Assembly: GCA_052034135.1 (NCBI GenBank)
Contig: JBPOJC010000012.1
Coordinates: forward strand, 1-5,299
Direction of reading: 5' to 3'
Length of the DNA stretch: 5,299 nt
DNA from: JAGPKI01 sp052034135
Lineage (GTDB): Bacteria > Caldisericota > Caldisericia > UBA6126 > JAGPKI01
In this document: positions 1 to 5,299 of the stretch, piece by piece
Layout: the number at the start of each line of letters is the position of its first letter
How positions within the stretch are numbered: the stretch's first letter is position 1
Position numbers and translations under genes: made by a program
Notes under the pieces: generated by a model
What the model was told of the DNA's origin: nothing
What the model saw: only the letters and a program-made list of their open reading frames with translations
The model's database searches: none

Positions 1-118
1 TAATACACTGAGTTTCCAATATTGTAGTTTCTTAGAACTTCTACTATTGTTGGAGATCTTTCTATTTCCTTTATAATTGCAATCTTTTCTTCTTTTGCTT
101 AAAAAATCTCTTTCTCAT
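1..118 (-). pseudogene. Frameshifted 5' end of an IS3-type transposase OrfA
   Basis: On the minus strand an ATG at 118-116 follows a good Shine-Dalgarno GGAGGT (130-125) with 6 nt spacing. The frame reads MRKRFF, then KQKKKRLQL, and stops after only 15 residues. From 98 down to 3 a different frame reads AKEEKIAIIKEIERSP and then TIVEVLRNYNIGNSVY. This resembles the N-terminal helix-turn-helix of IS3-family OrfA proteins, which typically start MxKRFSxEEKIAIIKE and end the helix-turn-helix near Y-x-I-x-x-x-x-Y. A net frame change between about 101 and 90, around runs of T and A, separates the start from the rest, so the gene is broken unless this is a sequencing indel. The family call rests on recognising this short helix-turn-helix segment only. 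The gene continues beyond the left edge. Confidence 0.6.
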
Positions 119-124
119 TTTTTT

Positions 125-130
125 ACCTCC
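125..130 (-). promoter_or_regulatory. Shine-Dalgarno sequence of the broken orfA
   Basis: GGAGGT on the minus strand lies 6 nt before the ATG at 118-116. It fixes that ATG as the original start of the transposase fragment even though the frame is now broken. Confidence 0.6.
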
Positions 131-305
131 TAATTTGTACTCTTAATTTTATTACAAACTGTCCAATTAATTAGGGGGCAGGGACAAATTCACATTTATT
201 ATGTTGTAATATATTTAACTTAATTACTTAATTGTCAACTATTTTTAGTTTATAAAAATATGACTTGGTTATTAAACGAGAACATTAATTCAACTCTTAA
301 TTTCA

Positions 306-334
306 ATGGCAATAAAGCCATGAGATTTCTTTTT
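306..334 (+). terminator. Weak hairpin followed by a T-rich run
   Basis: ATGGC (306-310) and GCCAT (317-321) form a 5-bp stem around an AATAAA loop, followed at 326-334 by TTTCTTTTT. It could be a weak factor-independent terminator for rightward transcription leaving the insertion-sequence region. No plus-strand gene precedes it in the window and the stem is short, so this is tentative. Confidence 0.2.
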
Positions 335-369
335 GGATGAATTTTTATACAGCACTTCAAATTTGGTTT

Positions 370-375
370 TATAAT
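370..375 (+). promoter_or_regulatory. -10 box abutting the helicase start (leaderless-type)
   Basis: A perfect TATAAT lies at 370-375, leaving 5 nt before the GTG at 381. Transcription normally begins about 6-7 nt after the -10 box, so the mRNA would start at or next to the initiation codon. No Shine-Dalgarno sequence precedes the gene. No convincing -35 element is visible at the expected 17-bp spacing. The AT-rich background makes chance TATAAT matches easy. Confidence 0.45.
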
Positions 376-380
376 ATATA

Positions 381-2396
381 GTGAAAATGATTAAGCAGAA
401 AGAAATTAAAGAGAAATTAAAGAAAACTTACTTCCCATTTTTTGGGCATTTTGGTAGCTTCACTCCTGTTCAGGAGCTCGCAATACCTCACATATTAAAC
501 CGAGAAAACATTGTTTTGATTTCTCCTGCAGCAAGCGGAAAGACTGAAGCAGTTATTGCTCCCATACTTGAAAATCTTTTATTAGATGGAGAAACAGAAG
601 GGTTTAAAGTTCTATATGTTTCACCGACAAGGTCGCTTGTAAATGACCTCTTTAGAAGACTAAAAGAGCCTGTTACCTATCTTGGACTCACAATTGAACG
701 TAAAACTGGAGATCACCCATTGATTAATACCGGGAAATTGCCAAATATTTTGCTTACAACCCCAGAGTCTTTTGACTCTCTCCTTACGAGGGAGACAAAA
801 ATCTTTACAAATCTTAAAGCTGTCATTCTTGATGAGATACATTTATTAGATAATACACCAAGAGGTGATCAATTGCGAATTCTATTAAATAGACTGAGGA
901 AGATCAATAATAATATTCAGTATAGTGCTCTTTCAGCAACAATTGATGACCTAAAAATTGGCGAGAGATATTTCCCTGATTCTAAGTTCTGTGTTTTAAA
1001 GTCTGAAAGGGAGATTGAATATTCACTTATAAAAGCTAAAGATTTTATTGATGAACTATTTAAGGTTGCTTTGGAGAGAAATCTAAAGAAAATATTAATC
1101 TTTTTCAATGCTCGAAGCTTATCAGAAGAATTTTCAAGAAAATTAAATTGTCCACCATTTCAAGGGAAAGTGCTCGTTCATCATGCAAGTCTGCCAAAAC
1201 CTAAAAGAGAAGAAGTCGAGAAAGCAATGAATGATGCTGATAGTATGATTCTTCTTGCAACTTCAACTTTAGAATTAGGTATAGATATCGGAGATGTTGA
1301 TTGTGTAGTCCTATATAGACCTCCATTTAATGTTTCTTCACTTCTACAAAGAATAGGTAGAGGTAATAGAAGGAGTGATAAGCTGTTCGCCCTTGGAGTA
1401 TATACTGATAATTGGGAAAAAGTATTGTTTGAAACTATGTTTGCTTCTGCTAAGTCAGGCAGATTATATGAAAAATTGTATAAACCAGCATTATCTATAA
1501 TTCCACAACAAATCTACTCATATATGTATCAAAGGAGAAGAATCGGCACAACTTTAAAATCTATTTATGAAATTTTTAAGCCAACCTATGATTATGATAC
1601 TGTTAGAGAAATATTTAGCTCATTAATTGAAGCAGGATTTATAACGGAGACAAGAGCAGGAATTTACTTCTTATCTCCCGCACTTGAGCGTAAAATCAGT
1701 TATGGAAAAATTTACTCAAACATAGCAGAAGTATCATTTGGTGAATATGAAGTGTATGACGTAGCAAAAGATACTCCTGTGGGTAAAATTTTCTACCCTA
1801 AAGAGACCTTTATTCTATCCGGAAAGTGCTGGCAAACAGTAAATGTTTCAGATGACAAAAAAAGGATTTATGCTAAAGCCATAGGTGATACGACTGATTA
1901 TGAAAAAGTTTTTGAAGGAAAGGGAGCAGGAAACTATAACTATTTGCTTGCACCTGTGATAAAGAAAAAATTTTTCCCAGAGCTTAAAGGTGAGGAGTTC
2001 CCATTTATAGTAAAAGATAAAAATGTTTACATATTACATTTTTTAGGTTCTTTATATGGCTTCTTGCTTGCAAATGCATTTTCTTATGAGGGCTTAGATG
2101 CTTTTGACGTAGATGGTAAAATGCTAATCTTAAGACAGTATAACTTAGAAAGCGATGATTTCCCAGTTCCGTCTGATGAGGCAATAATAGAGGCAATAGG
2201 TTCAAATATTGAAAGGCTTGAGGATGCACTTGGCAGTGGAGCCTATTTTTATGATTTACCAGTTAAATACCAAATTGAAGACCATTACAGAAATCTTGAT
2301 ATAGAACGTTTTCTAGAGTTTTTAAGGGCTTTAAAACTTGTTCCTATAAACTCAAATTACTTTGAGGAAATTAGCAAATTTATAAGTACTAACTAA
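381..2396 (+). CDS. Short Lhr-type superfamily 2 helicase
   Basis: This is a 671-residue ATP-dependent nucleic-acid helicase. All core motifs are visible: a Q-motif-like segment SFTPVQ (26-31), Walker A with ASGKT (51-55), motif Ia PTR (82-84), TTPES (126-130), Walker B DEIH (151-154), SAT (185-187), motif IV IFFNAR (240-245), motif V ATSTLELGIDIGD (293-305) and motif VI QRIGRGNRR (323-331). DEIH, the ELGIDIG block and a C-terminal region with winged-helix-like and beta-rich segments (about 370-500, including a GKCWQTV stretch at 481-487) resemble the Lhr family, which acts in DNA repair or RNA processing. Typical Lhr cores are about 850 residues, so this is a compact form. No cysteine-rich DUF1998-like tail is present, which argues against MrfA. 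The frame is blocked by TAA at 372-374, so the start is GTG 381, or ATG 387. There is no Shine-Dalgarno sequence. The substrate is unknown, and a link to the downstream peptide genes is not shown. Confidence 0.85.
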   Translation: MKMIKQKEIKEKLKKTYFPFFGHFGSFTPVQELAIPHILNRENIVLISPAASGKTEAVIAPILENLLLDGETEGFKVLYVSPTRSLVNDLFRRLKEPVTYLGLTIERKTGDHPLINTGKLPNILLTTPESFDSLLTRETKIFTNLKAVILDEIHLLDNTPRGDQLRILLNRLRKINNNIQYSALSATIDDLKIGERYFPDSKFCVLKSEREIEYSLIKAKDFIDELFKVALERNLKKILIFFNARSLSEEFSRKLNCPPFQGKVLVHHASLPKPKREEVEKAMNDADSMILLATSTLELGIDIGDVDCVVLYRPPFNVSSLLQRIGRGNRRSDKLFALGVYTDNWEKVLFETMFASAKSGRLYEKLYKPALSIIPQQIYSYMYQRRRIGTTLKSIYEIFKPTYDYDTVREIFSSLIEAGFITETRAGIYFLSPALERKISYGKIYSNIAEVSFGEYEVYDVAKDTPVGKIFYPKETFILSGKCWQTVNVSDDKKRIYAKAIGDTTDYEKVFEGKGAGNYNYLLAPVIKKKFFPELKGEEFPFIVKDKNVYILHFLGSLYGFLLANAFSYEGLDAFDVDGKMLILRQYNLESDDFPVPSDEAIIEAIGSNIERLEDALGSGAYFYDLPVKYQIEDHYRNLDIERFLEFLRALKLVPINSNYFEEISKFISTN

Positions 2397-2403
2397 AATG
2401 AAG

Positions 2404-2409
2404 TATAAT
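2404..2409 (+). promoter_or_regulatory. Candidate -10 box for the scfA-scfB operon
   Basis: TATAAT lies in the 53-bp gap after the helicase stop. A start about 7 nt downstream would give a leader of roughly 33 nt containing the Shine-Dalgarno sequence at 2434-2438. No clear TTGACA-like element is seen 17 bp upstream, and the local sequence is AT-rich, so this is plausible rather than certain. It would let the peptide operon be transcribed separately from the helicase. Confidence 0.4.
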
Positions 2410-2433
2410 ATAAATTAGAAATGCAATTGAATC

Positions 2434-2438
2434 GGAGG
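2434..2438 (+). promoter_or_regulatory. Strong Shine-Dalgarno sequence of scfA
   Basis: GGAGG ends 11 nt before the ATG at 2450, a slightly long but usable spacing. It supports translation of the short precursor gene and stands out because the helicase and the copper ATPase lack such a site. Confidence 0.7.
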
Positions 2439-2449
2439 TTTATTAAAAA

Positions 2450-2614
2450 ATGAAAAGAATGAAAATTTTGGTAAAAGGTAATCTAAAAAGGATTAATCAA
2501 TCATCTAACTGTAGGGAGTGTCAAACGCCCTGCAAATCTGCATGTAAAACATCATGCACTATAGGTAATCAGACTTGTGATAATCTAAAAAAGAAGGGTA
2601 AATGGATCTGGTAG
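2450..2614 (+). CDS. scfA: SCIFF ranthipeptide precursor (six-cysteine peptide)
   Basis: This 54-residue precursor is a ribosomally made peptide that the neighbouring radical SAM enzyme would crosslink. A basic leader (residues 1-19, starting MKRMKILVKGNLKR) is followed by six cysteines at 21, 24, 28, 32, 36 and 43, spaced C-x2-C-x3-C-x3-C-x3-C-x6-C. The core CRECQTPCKSACKTSC followed by TIGNQTC is essentially the SCIFF consensus (six cysteines in about 45 residues). In the studied clostridial homologue CteA, the maturase makes a thioether from a Cys to a Thr five residues on. Here Cys32-Thr37 fits that spacing and sits in the conserved part; Cys21-Thr26 has the same spacing. Unusually, 11 residues follow the last Cys, ending KKKGKWIW, whereas SCIFF peptides usually stop soon after it. 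This tail makes the 13-bp overlap with scfB. The mature function is not established; roles in clostridial signalling or metabolism have been proposed. Confidence 0.93.
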   Translation: MKRMKILVKGNLKRINQSSNCRECQTPCKSACKTSCTIGNQTCDNLKKKGKWIW

Positions 2615-3918
2615 AGGAAAAACTCAATAATGGGATAATACATCCATTCTCCTTTTGTGGAGAGTTCTTTCTTTTTGATTCAAGCACAAATTCAATTTTT
2701 TCGATACCTGAAAGTTACTATAAATCATTTTTCTCCAGAGAAAAGGATTCAGACCTTTTAAATGATTTGATTGAAGGAGTAAAAAATGGCTACTTTTCCC
2801 CAAAAGATGAACCATTCACCGATAACAGAGTTTTCAAATCTATGTGTCTTATAATTACAAGAAATTGCAACTTTTCATGTAAATATTGCTTTGCTAAAGA
2901 GAGCAGTAAGACTGAATATAGGAATGCTATTATGAGTAAAGAGACAGCAAAAGAAGCTCTCCTATTTCTTGTGAATGCAAGCAAAGAAAGGAAAAACTTA
3001 GAAATTGACTTTTTTGGGGGAGAGCCACTTCTTGGCTTTGAAACGATAAAAAGTACCATTGAATATTCTAAAGTTTTAAGTGAAAGGTTTAATAAGAACT
3101 TTCTATTTTCTCTTACCACTAACGCATCGTTGCTAAATGATGAAATTATTGACTATTTAAACAGAGAAAATATTAGTCTTATTTTAAGCCTCGATGGGGA
3201 TAGAAAGACAAACGATGAGTATAGAGTTAAAAGTAGTGGATCAGGCACTTTTGATGAATCTTTCGGCAATATAAAGAGAGTATTATCAAAAAGGAACGAA
3301 GGATATTATGTAAGAGGAACGTATACAAGCAAAACAATGAATTTTCCTGAAAATGTTAGGTTTTTCTATTCATCTGGAATAAAGAAAATATCAATTGAGC
3401 CAGTAGTAACTAAGAACGAATTTATTAACCTTAAAAAGGACGACTTAACCTCACTTAAAAAAGAGTATGAAGAGCTATCAAAATGGTATATTGATGTTAA
3501 GAAGGCTTATAAAGATTTATCATTTTATCATTTTGAGCTTGATCTCATAAATGGATCCTGTATTGAAAAGTTGATGAGTGGTTGTGGTGCAGGTGTAGAA
3601 TATTTATCTGTATCTCCTGAAGGTGATTTATACCCATGCCATCAATTTGATGGTAATAGCGAATTTAAATTGGGTGACATATATAATGGAATAACAAATA
3701 GTAATATAGCTTCTACTTTTAGGAATGCAACAATTGTTTCCAACAAAAAGCCCTGTGATAACTGTTGGGCAAAGTATCTCTGTGGTGGAGGATGCCTTGC
3801 CAATAATTATACAATTAATAACGATATAAATTCAACATATGGTCTTGGATGTGAAATACAAAAATTGCGGTTAGAAGCGGCTCTTTTTGTTCAGGCAAAG
3901 CTTCAAAATTTTCAATAA
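2602..3918 (+). CDS. scfB: SCIFF maturase, radical SAM/SPASM thioether-forming enzyme
   Basis: This 438-residue enzyme uses a [4Fe-4S] cluster and S-adenosylmethionine to form Cys-to-Thr thioether bonds in the scfA peptide (known for its homologue CteB). Residues 1-75 fit the N-terminal leader-binding domain (RRE) found in CteB. The radical SAM core has C89-x3-C93-x2-C96 (RNCNFSCKYCF) and the FFGGEP motif (138-143 region). The C-terminal SPASM domain has C328-x12-G341-x4-C346, then C385-x2-C388-x5-C394-x3-C398 and C417, which fits ligands for two auxiliary clusters. Length matches CteB-type maturases. The start is well fixed: TAA at 2599-2601 is in frame immediately before ATG 2602. Only a weak AAGAAGGG lies 3 nt upstream, and the gene overlaps scfA by 13 bases, so translation is probably coupled to scfA. 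It is a soluble, oxygen-sensitive enzyme by family. No exporter gene follows it here. Confidence 0.95.
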   Translation: MDLVEEKLNNGIIHPFSFCGEFFLFDSSTNSIFSIPESYYKSFFSREKDSDLLNDLIEGVKNGYFSPKDEPFTDNRVFKSMCLIITRNCNFSCKYCFAKESSKTEYRNAIMSKETAKEALLFLVNASKERKNLEIDFFGGEPLLGFETIKSTIEYSKVLSERFNKNFLFSLTTNASLLNDEIIDYLNRENISLILSLDGDRKTNDEYRVKSSGSGTFDESFGNIKRVLSKRNEGYYVRGTYTSKTMNFPENVRFFYSSGIKKISIEPVVTKNEFINLKKDDLTSLKKEYEELSKWYIDVKKAYKDLSFYHFELDLINGSCIEKLMSGCGAGVEYLSVSPEGDLYPCHQFDGNSEFKLGDIYNGITNSNIASTFRNATIVSNKKPCDNCWAKYLCGGGCLANNYTINNDINSTYGLGCEIQKLRLEAALFVQAKLQNFQ

Positions 3919-4002
3919 TTAGGTGTATATTCTAATCTTAACTGTTTAAAACCAAATATGGACTGGATCCCCGATAAAAGATTTCGGGTATGACCCTTCC
4001 CC

Positions 4003-4093
4003 GTCACCCTGAGGATCGCTCATTCCTGCGACAAGGAATCTCACCACCGCCCAGTCACCCTGAGAGAGCGTATTTTGCGACCGAAGGGTCTAC
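4003..4093 (-). repeat. Tandem pair of inverted repeat units, 51-bp period
   Basis: The two units at 4003-4042 and 4054-4093 both begin GTCACCCTGAG and share a TGCGAC block followed by AAGG and TCT. Their starts are 51 bases apart. They differ by small indels, so they are diverged copies rather than a recent duplication. Confidence 0.7.
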
Positions 4094-4112
4094 TTTTTTA
4101 GCATTTTTTTTA
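4057..4112 (+). terminator. Candidate terminator after scfB, within a repeat unit
   Basis: ACCCT (4057-4061) can pair with AGGGT (4085-4089), or the smaller GACC/GGTC stem (4079-4082, 4087-4090) can form. T-runs follow at 4094-4099 and 4105-4112. This could end rightward transcription of scfA-scfB about 170 bases after its stop. The short stems make it moderate at best. Confidence 0.35.
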
Positions 4113-4124
4113 AGCCATACATAA

Positions 4125-4150
4125 ATAAAAAACAGACAGAAATGTCTGTT
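4125..4150 (-). terminator. Hairpin with T-tract for leftward transcripts
   Basis: AACAGACA (4131-4138) and TGTCTGTT (4143-4150) form a perfect 8-bp stem around a GAAA loop. On the minus strand the stem is followed by a T-rich run (complement of the A-rich 4125-4132), as in a factor-independent terminator for leftward transcripts. On the plus strand the downstream sequence CTACATT is a poor T-tract. No minus-strand gene ends here, so its role is unclear. Confidence 0.35.
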
Positions 4151-4213
4151 CTACATTAGAATAAACAAAATGAGGAGATTCTTCGCTTCGCTCAGAATGA
4201 CTGCAAGGTTGTA

Positions 4214-4322
4214 GGAGATTCCTTAAGGACTTGTGTGCGATAATACCGCACTTCGGAATGACGAAGTGGTGGTACGGATATTCTTCAGGACGAATGCGAT
4301 AATACTGTACTTACTAAATGAC
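4214..4322 (+). repeat. Diverged direct repeats sharing TGCGATAATAC
   Basis: The units at 4214-4262 and 4276-4322 share GGA-ATTC, an AGGAC block, the exact 11-mer TGCGATAATAC (4236-4246 and 4295-4305, 59 bases apart) and an AATGAC end. The first keeps a GTGCG/CGCAC hairpin. In the second the right arm has changed to TGTAC, weakening the stem, so it is probably the more decayed copy. Confidence 0.65.
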
Positions 4323-4330
4323 ATTATTAA

Positions 4331-4350
4331 ACAGGTAGATACAGATAGAT
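4331..4350 (+). repeat. Short tandem 10-bp repeat
   Basis: ACAGGTAGAT is followed directly by ACAGATAGAT, with one mismatch. It lies just beyond the repeat island, about 90 bases before the copper ATPase gene. It could be chance or a small regulatory repeat. Confidence 0.4.
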
Positions 4351-4429
4351 TTTCCTAAATTTTCATATAATCAAAAAGCAAAGAAAATTGCTAAACTTTT
4401 AAACTTTAATAAATTTTTAGGTATTTTAT

Positions 4430-4435
4430 TATATT
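4430..4435 (+). promoter_or_regulatory. -10-like box abutting the copper ATPase start
   Basis: TATATT at 4430-4435 leaves 5 nt before ATG 4441, the same spacing as at the helicase gene. No Shine-Dalgarno sequence is present. This fits a leaderless mRNA, but the sequence is very AT-rich and no good -35 element is seen. A tandem AAACTTTT/AAACTTTA lies upstream at 4393-4408 and could be an operator or an AT-rich promoter element; this is speculative. Confidence 0.35.
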
Positions 4436-4440
4436 AATGT

Positions 4441-5299
4441 ATGATTAAGAAAGTAGTTGCTCAAGTAAAAGGTATGAGCTGTGCAGCATGTGCTCTTACT
4501 GTAAAAAAGGCTATCGAAAATACAGAAGGTGTTGTTAATGCAAATGTGAATTTAGCAACAAATCAAGCTACTTTCTCATATGATACTTCTTTAGTTTCAA
4601 TTGATGAAATATTTAGAAATGTTGAAAAAACTGGTTATTCATTGAATTTTTCAGTTAATGAAGAATCAAATGAACTTAAAAGTGCCAGATTAAGATTAGT
4701 TTTTTCTCTTGTTTTTCTTATCCCTCTTGTTTTTATTATGATAAATTCAATGTTAGGTAAAATGATTCCATTTATGGATATATGGGATCTAATTCTTTCA
4801 GGTTCAATAATATTTATTATTGGTTACCCTGTTCAGTATAGAGCCTTTAAAGCTCTTTTCCATGGTAATTTTAACATGGATTTTCTAATAGCTCTTGGTT
4901 CAATCGCCTCATATTCAACAGGATTAATGAACATTTTTGGCTTACAAATTTCAGATTTTTCATATGTTGGTGGAATGATAATGTTTTTCCACTTGCTTGG
5001 AAAATATCTTGAAACACTTGCAAAAGGACAGGCAACTCAGGCAATAAAAGGTTTATTAGAGCAAAGTGCAAAAAGCGCAAGAATAATTGTAGATAATAAA
5101 GAAGTAGAAGTGCCAATTAGTAAGCTCGATGTAGGAGACATAATGATAATAAGGCCAGGAGAAAAAATTCCTACAGATGGAGTAATTATAGAAGGAATAA
5201 CTACTGTTGATGAATCAATGGTAACTGGAGAATCATTGCCTGTAACAAAGGAAATTGGAAGTGAAGTAATTGGTGAAACTATAAATCAATACGGCACTG
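4441..5299 (+). CDS. copA: Copper-type P1B ATPase, N-terminal part (cut by window end)
   Basis: This is the first 286 codons of a membrane pump that uses ATP to move copper (probably Cu+) out of the cytoplasm. One heavy-metal-associated domain (about residues 3-68) carries the metal-binding GMSCAAC motif with C14 and C17. Four hydrophobic segments follow (about 86-103, 116-132, 145-165, 173-190), with the GYP (128-130) and NMDFLIALG (145-153) patterns of CopA-type pumps. The actuator domain begins after about 195 and contains TGES (262-265), the dephosphorylation loop. The CPC transport motif and the DKTG phosphorylation site should lie beyond the window, so the metal call (copper rather than silver or another soft metal) is by family resemblance. 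The frame is blocked by TAA at 4435-4437, so ATG 4441 is the first start; the ATG at 4437 is out of frame. No Shine-Dalgarno sequence precedes it. Confidence 0.9.
   Translation, partial: MIKKVVAQVKGMSCAACALTVKKAIENTEGVVNANVNLATNQATFSYDTSLVSIDEIFRNVEKTGYSLNFSVNEESNELKSARLRLVFSLVFLIPLVFIMINSMLGKMIPFMDIWDLILSGSIIFIIGYPVQYRAFKALFHGNFNMDFLIALGSIASYSTGLMNIFGLQISDFSYVGGMIMFFHLLGKYLETLAKGQATQAIKGLLEQSAKSARIIVDNKEVEVPISKLDVGDIMIIRPGEKIPTDGVIIEGITTVDESMVTGESLPVTKEIGSEVIGETINQYGT

Larger units (their letters stand above)
1..186 (-). mobile_element. End of a decayed IS3-type insertion sequence
   Basis: Read on the minus strand, this segment begins at 186 with TGTCCCTGCCCCC, continues to TTGGACAG ending at 159, and is followed by a Shine-Dalgarno sequence and a transposase-like reading frame running off the left edge. 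A TG-start, a C-rich stretch and a TTGGACA-like block are typical of the terminal inverted repeats of IS3-family elements (known from the family; no match was searched). TGTCC at 160-164 and GGACA at 182-186 form an internal inverted repeat. The boundary at 186 is inferred from the terminal TG. The other end and any target-site duplication lie outside the window. The encoded orfA is frameshifted, so the copy is probably dead. Confidence 0.55.
3964..4322. repeat. Island of six palindromic repeat units in two orientations
   Basis: Six related units fill most of the gap between scfB and the copper ATPase. In plus orientation, starting GGA and ending in TGAC, they lie at 3965-3994, 4174-4201, 4214-4262 and 4276-4322. 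In inverted orientation, starting GTCACCCTGAG and ending in a (G)TCT-like block, they lie at 4003-4042 and 4054-4093. Most contain short internal stems: CCCGA/TCGGG (3970-3974, 3984-3988), ATTCC/GGAAT (4022-4026, 4035-4039), ATTCT/AGAAT in the 4174 unit, and GTGCG/CGCAC (4235-4239, 4247-4251). They are clearly more GC-rich than the surroundings. Similar GGAGATTC...GAATGAC elements are scattered in many bacterial genomes, so they are mobile-like repeats and not a lineage-specific gene. No open reading frame here is credible. Confidence 0.8.

Noticed and set aside
337..381. A 14-codon leader ORF (ATG 337 to TAG 379-381) overlapping the helicase GTG by one base
   Set aside because: It has no Shine-Dalgarno sequence, and the TATAAT at 370-375 inside it is better read as a promoter. 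It would matter only if transcription starts upstream of 337.
660..842. Minus-strand open frame opposite the helicase
   Set aside because: It lies entirely within a well-supported gene, shows no recognisable motif and lacks a credible ribosome site. The same applies to those at 917-1108 and 2005-2229.
2450..2614. Small metallothionein-like protein next to a copper pump
   Set aside because: The cysteine spacing and neighbouring maturase match SCIFF precisely, and the copper ATPase is about 1.8 kb away beyond a repeat island.
2790..3119. 109-codon minus-strand open frame opposite scfB
   Set aside because: It is antisense to the conserved radical SAM core, so its openness follows from that coding sequence. 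No protein family is recognisable in it.
3964..4322. CRISPR array
   Set aside because: The units differ in length, sequence and orientation, and the spaces between them are irregular, unlike identical repeats with uniform spacers.
3964..4441. Copper-responsive riboswitch or structured leader before the ATPase
   Set aside because: The hairpins belong to dispersed repeat units and lie upstream of a probable leaderless start, so they would not be in the mRNA.
4871..5116. 81-codon minus-strand open frame rich in leucine
   Set aside because: It is antisense to the copper ATPase transmembrane and actuator regions. The leucine-rich look comes from the complement of lysine and glutamate codons.

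Overview
The window is AT-rich (roughly two-thirds A+T by eye) bacterial DNA. It carries three complete plus-strand genes, the first 286 codons of a fourth, a broken insertion-sequence end on the left, and an island of palindromic repeats. The SCIFF peptide/maturase pair is typical of Clostridia and a few other anaerobic, often thermophilic lineages. The low G+C, lysine/glutamate-rich proteins and probable leaderless starts would fit an anaerobic thermophile, for example a clostridium or a Caldisericum-like organism. The genus cannot be settled from the sequence alone.

Layout. 1-186: end of a decayed IS3-type insertion sequence on the minus strand, with a candidate terminal repeat and a frameshifted orfA start. 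187-380: AT-rich spacer ending in a -10 box that abuts the next gene. 381-2396: a short Lhr-type superfamily 2 helicase. 2450-2614: a 54-residue six-cysteine precursor peptide (SCIFF, scfA). 2602-3918: its radical SAM/SPASM maturase (scfB), overlapping scfA by 13 bases. 3919-4440: a 522-base gap without a convincing gene, holding at least six repeat units in both orientations, two weak hairpin/terminator candidates and a promoter-like box. 4441-5299: the N-terminal part of a copper-type P1B ATPase, cut by the window edge.

Function. The core is a minimal ranthipeptide (thioether-crosslinked RiPP) cassette. scfA has a strong Shine-Dalgarno sequence. scfB starts inside the end of scfA, one codon after an in-frame stop, so its translation is probably coupled to that of scfA. 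No exporter or protease lies next to the pair within this window. The helicase and the copper ATPase look like independent transcription units, each with a -10-like hexamer exactly 5 nt before its first possible start codon, suggesting leaderless mRNAs. No wholly new system is evident. The most distinctive points are the C-terminal extension of the SCIFF precursor that creates the overlap with scfB, the paired leaderless-type starts, and the composite repeat island.
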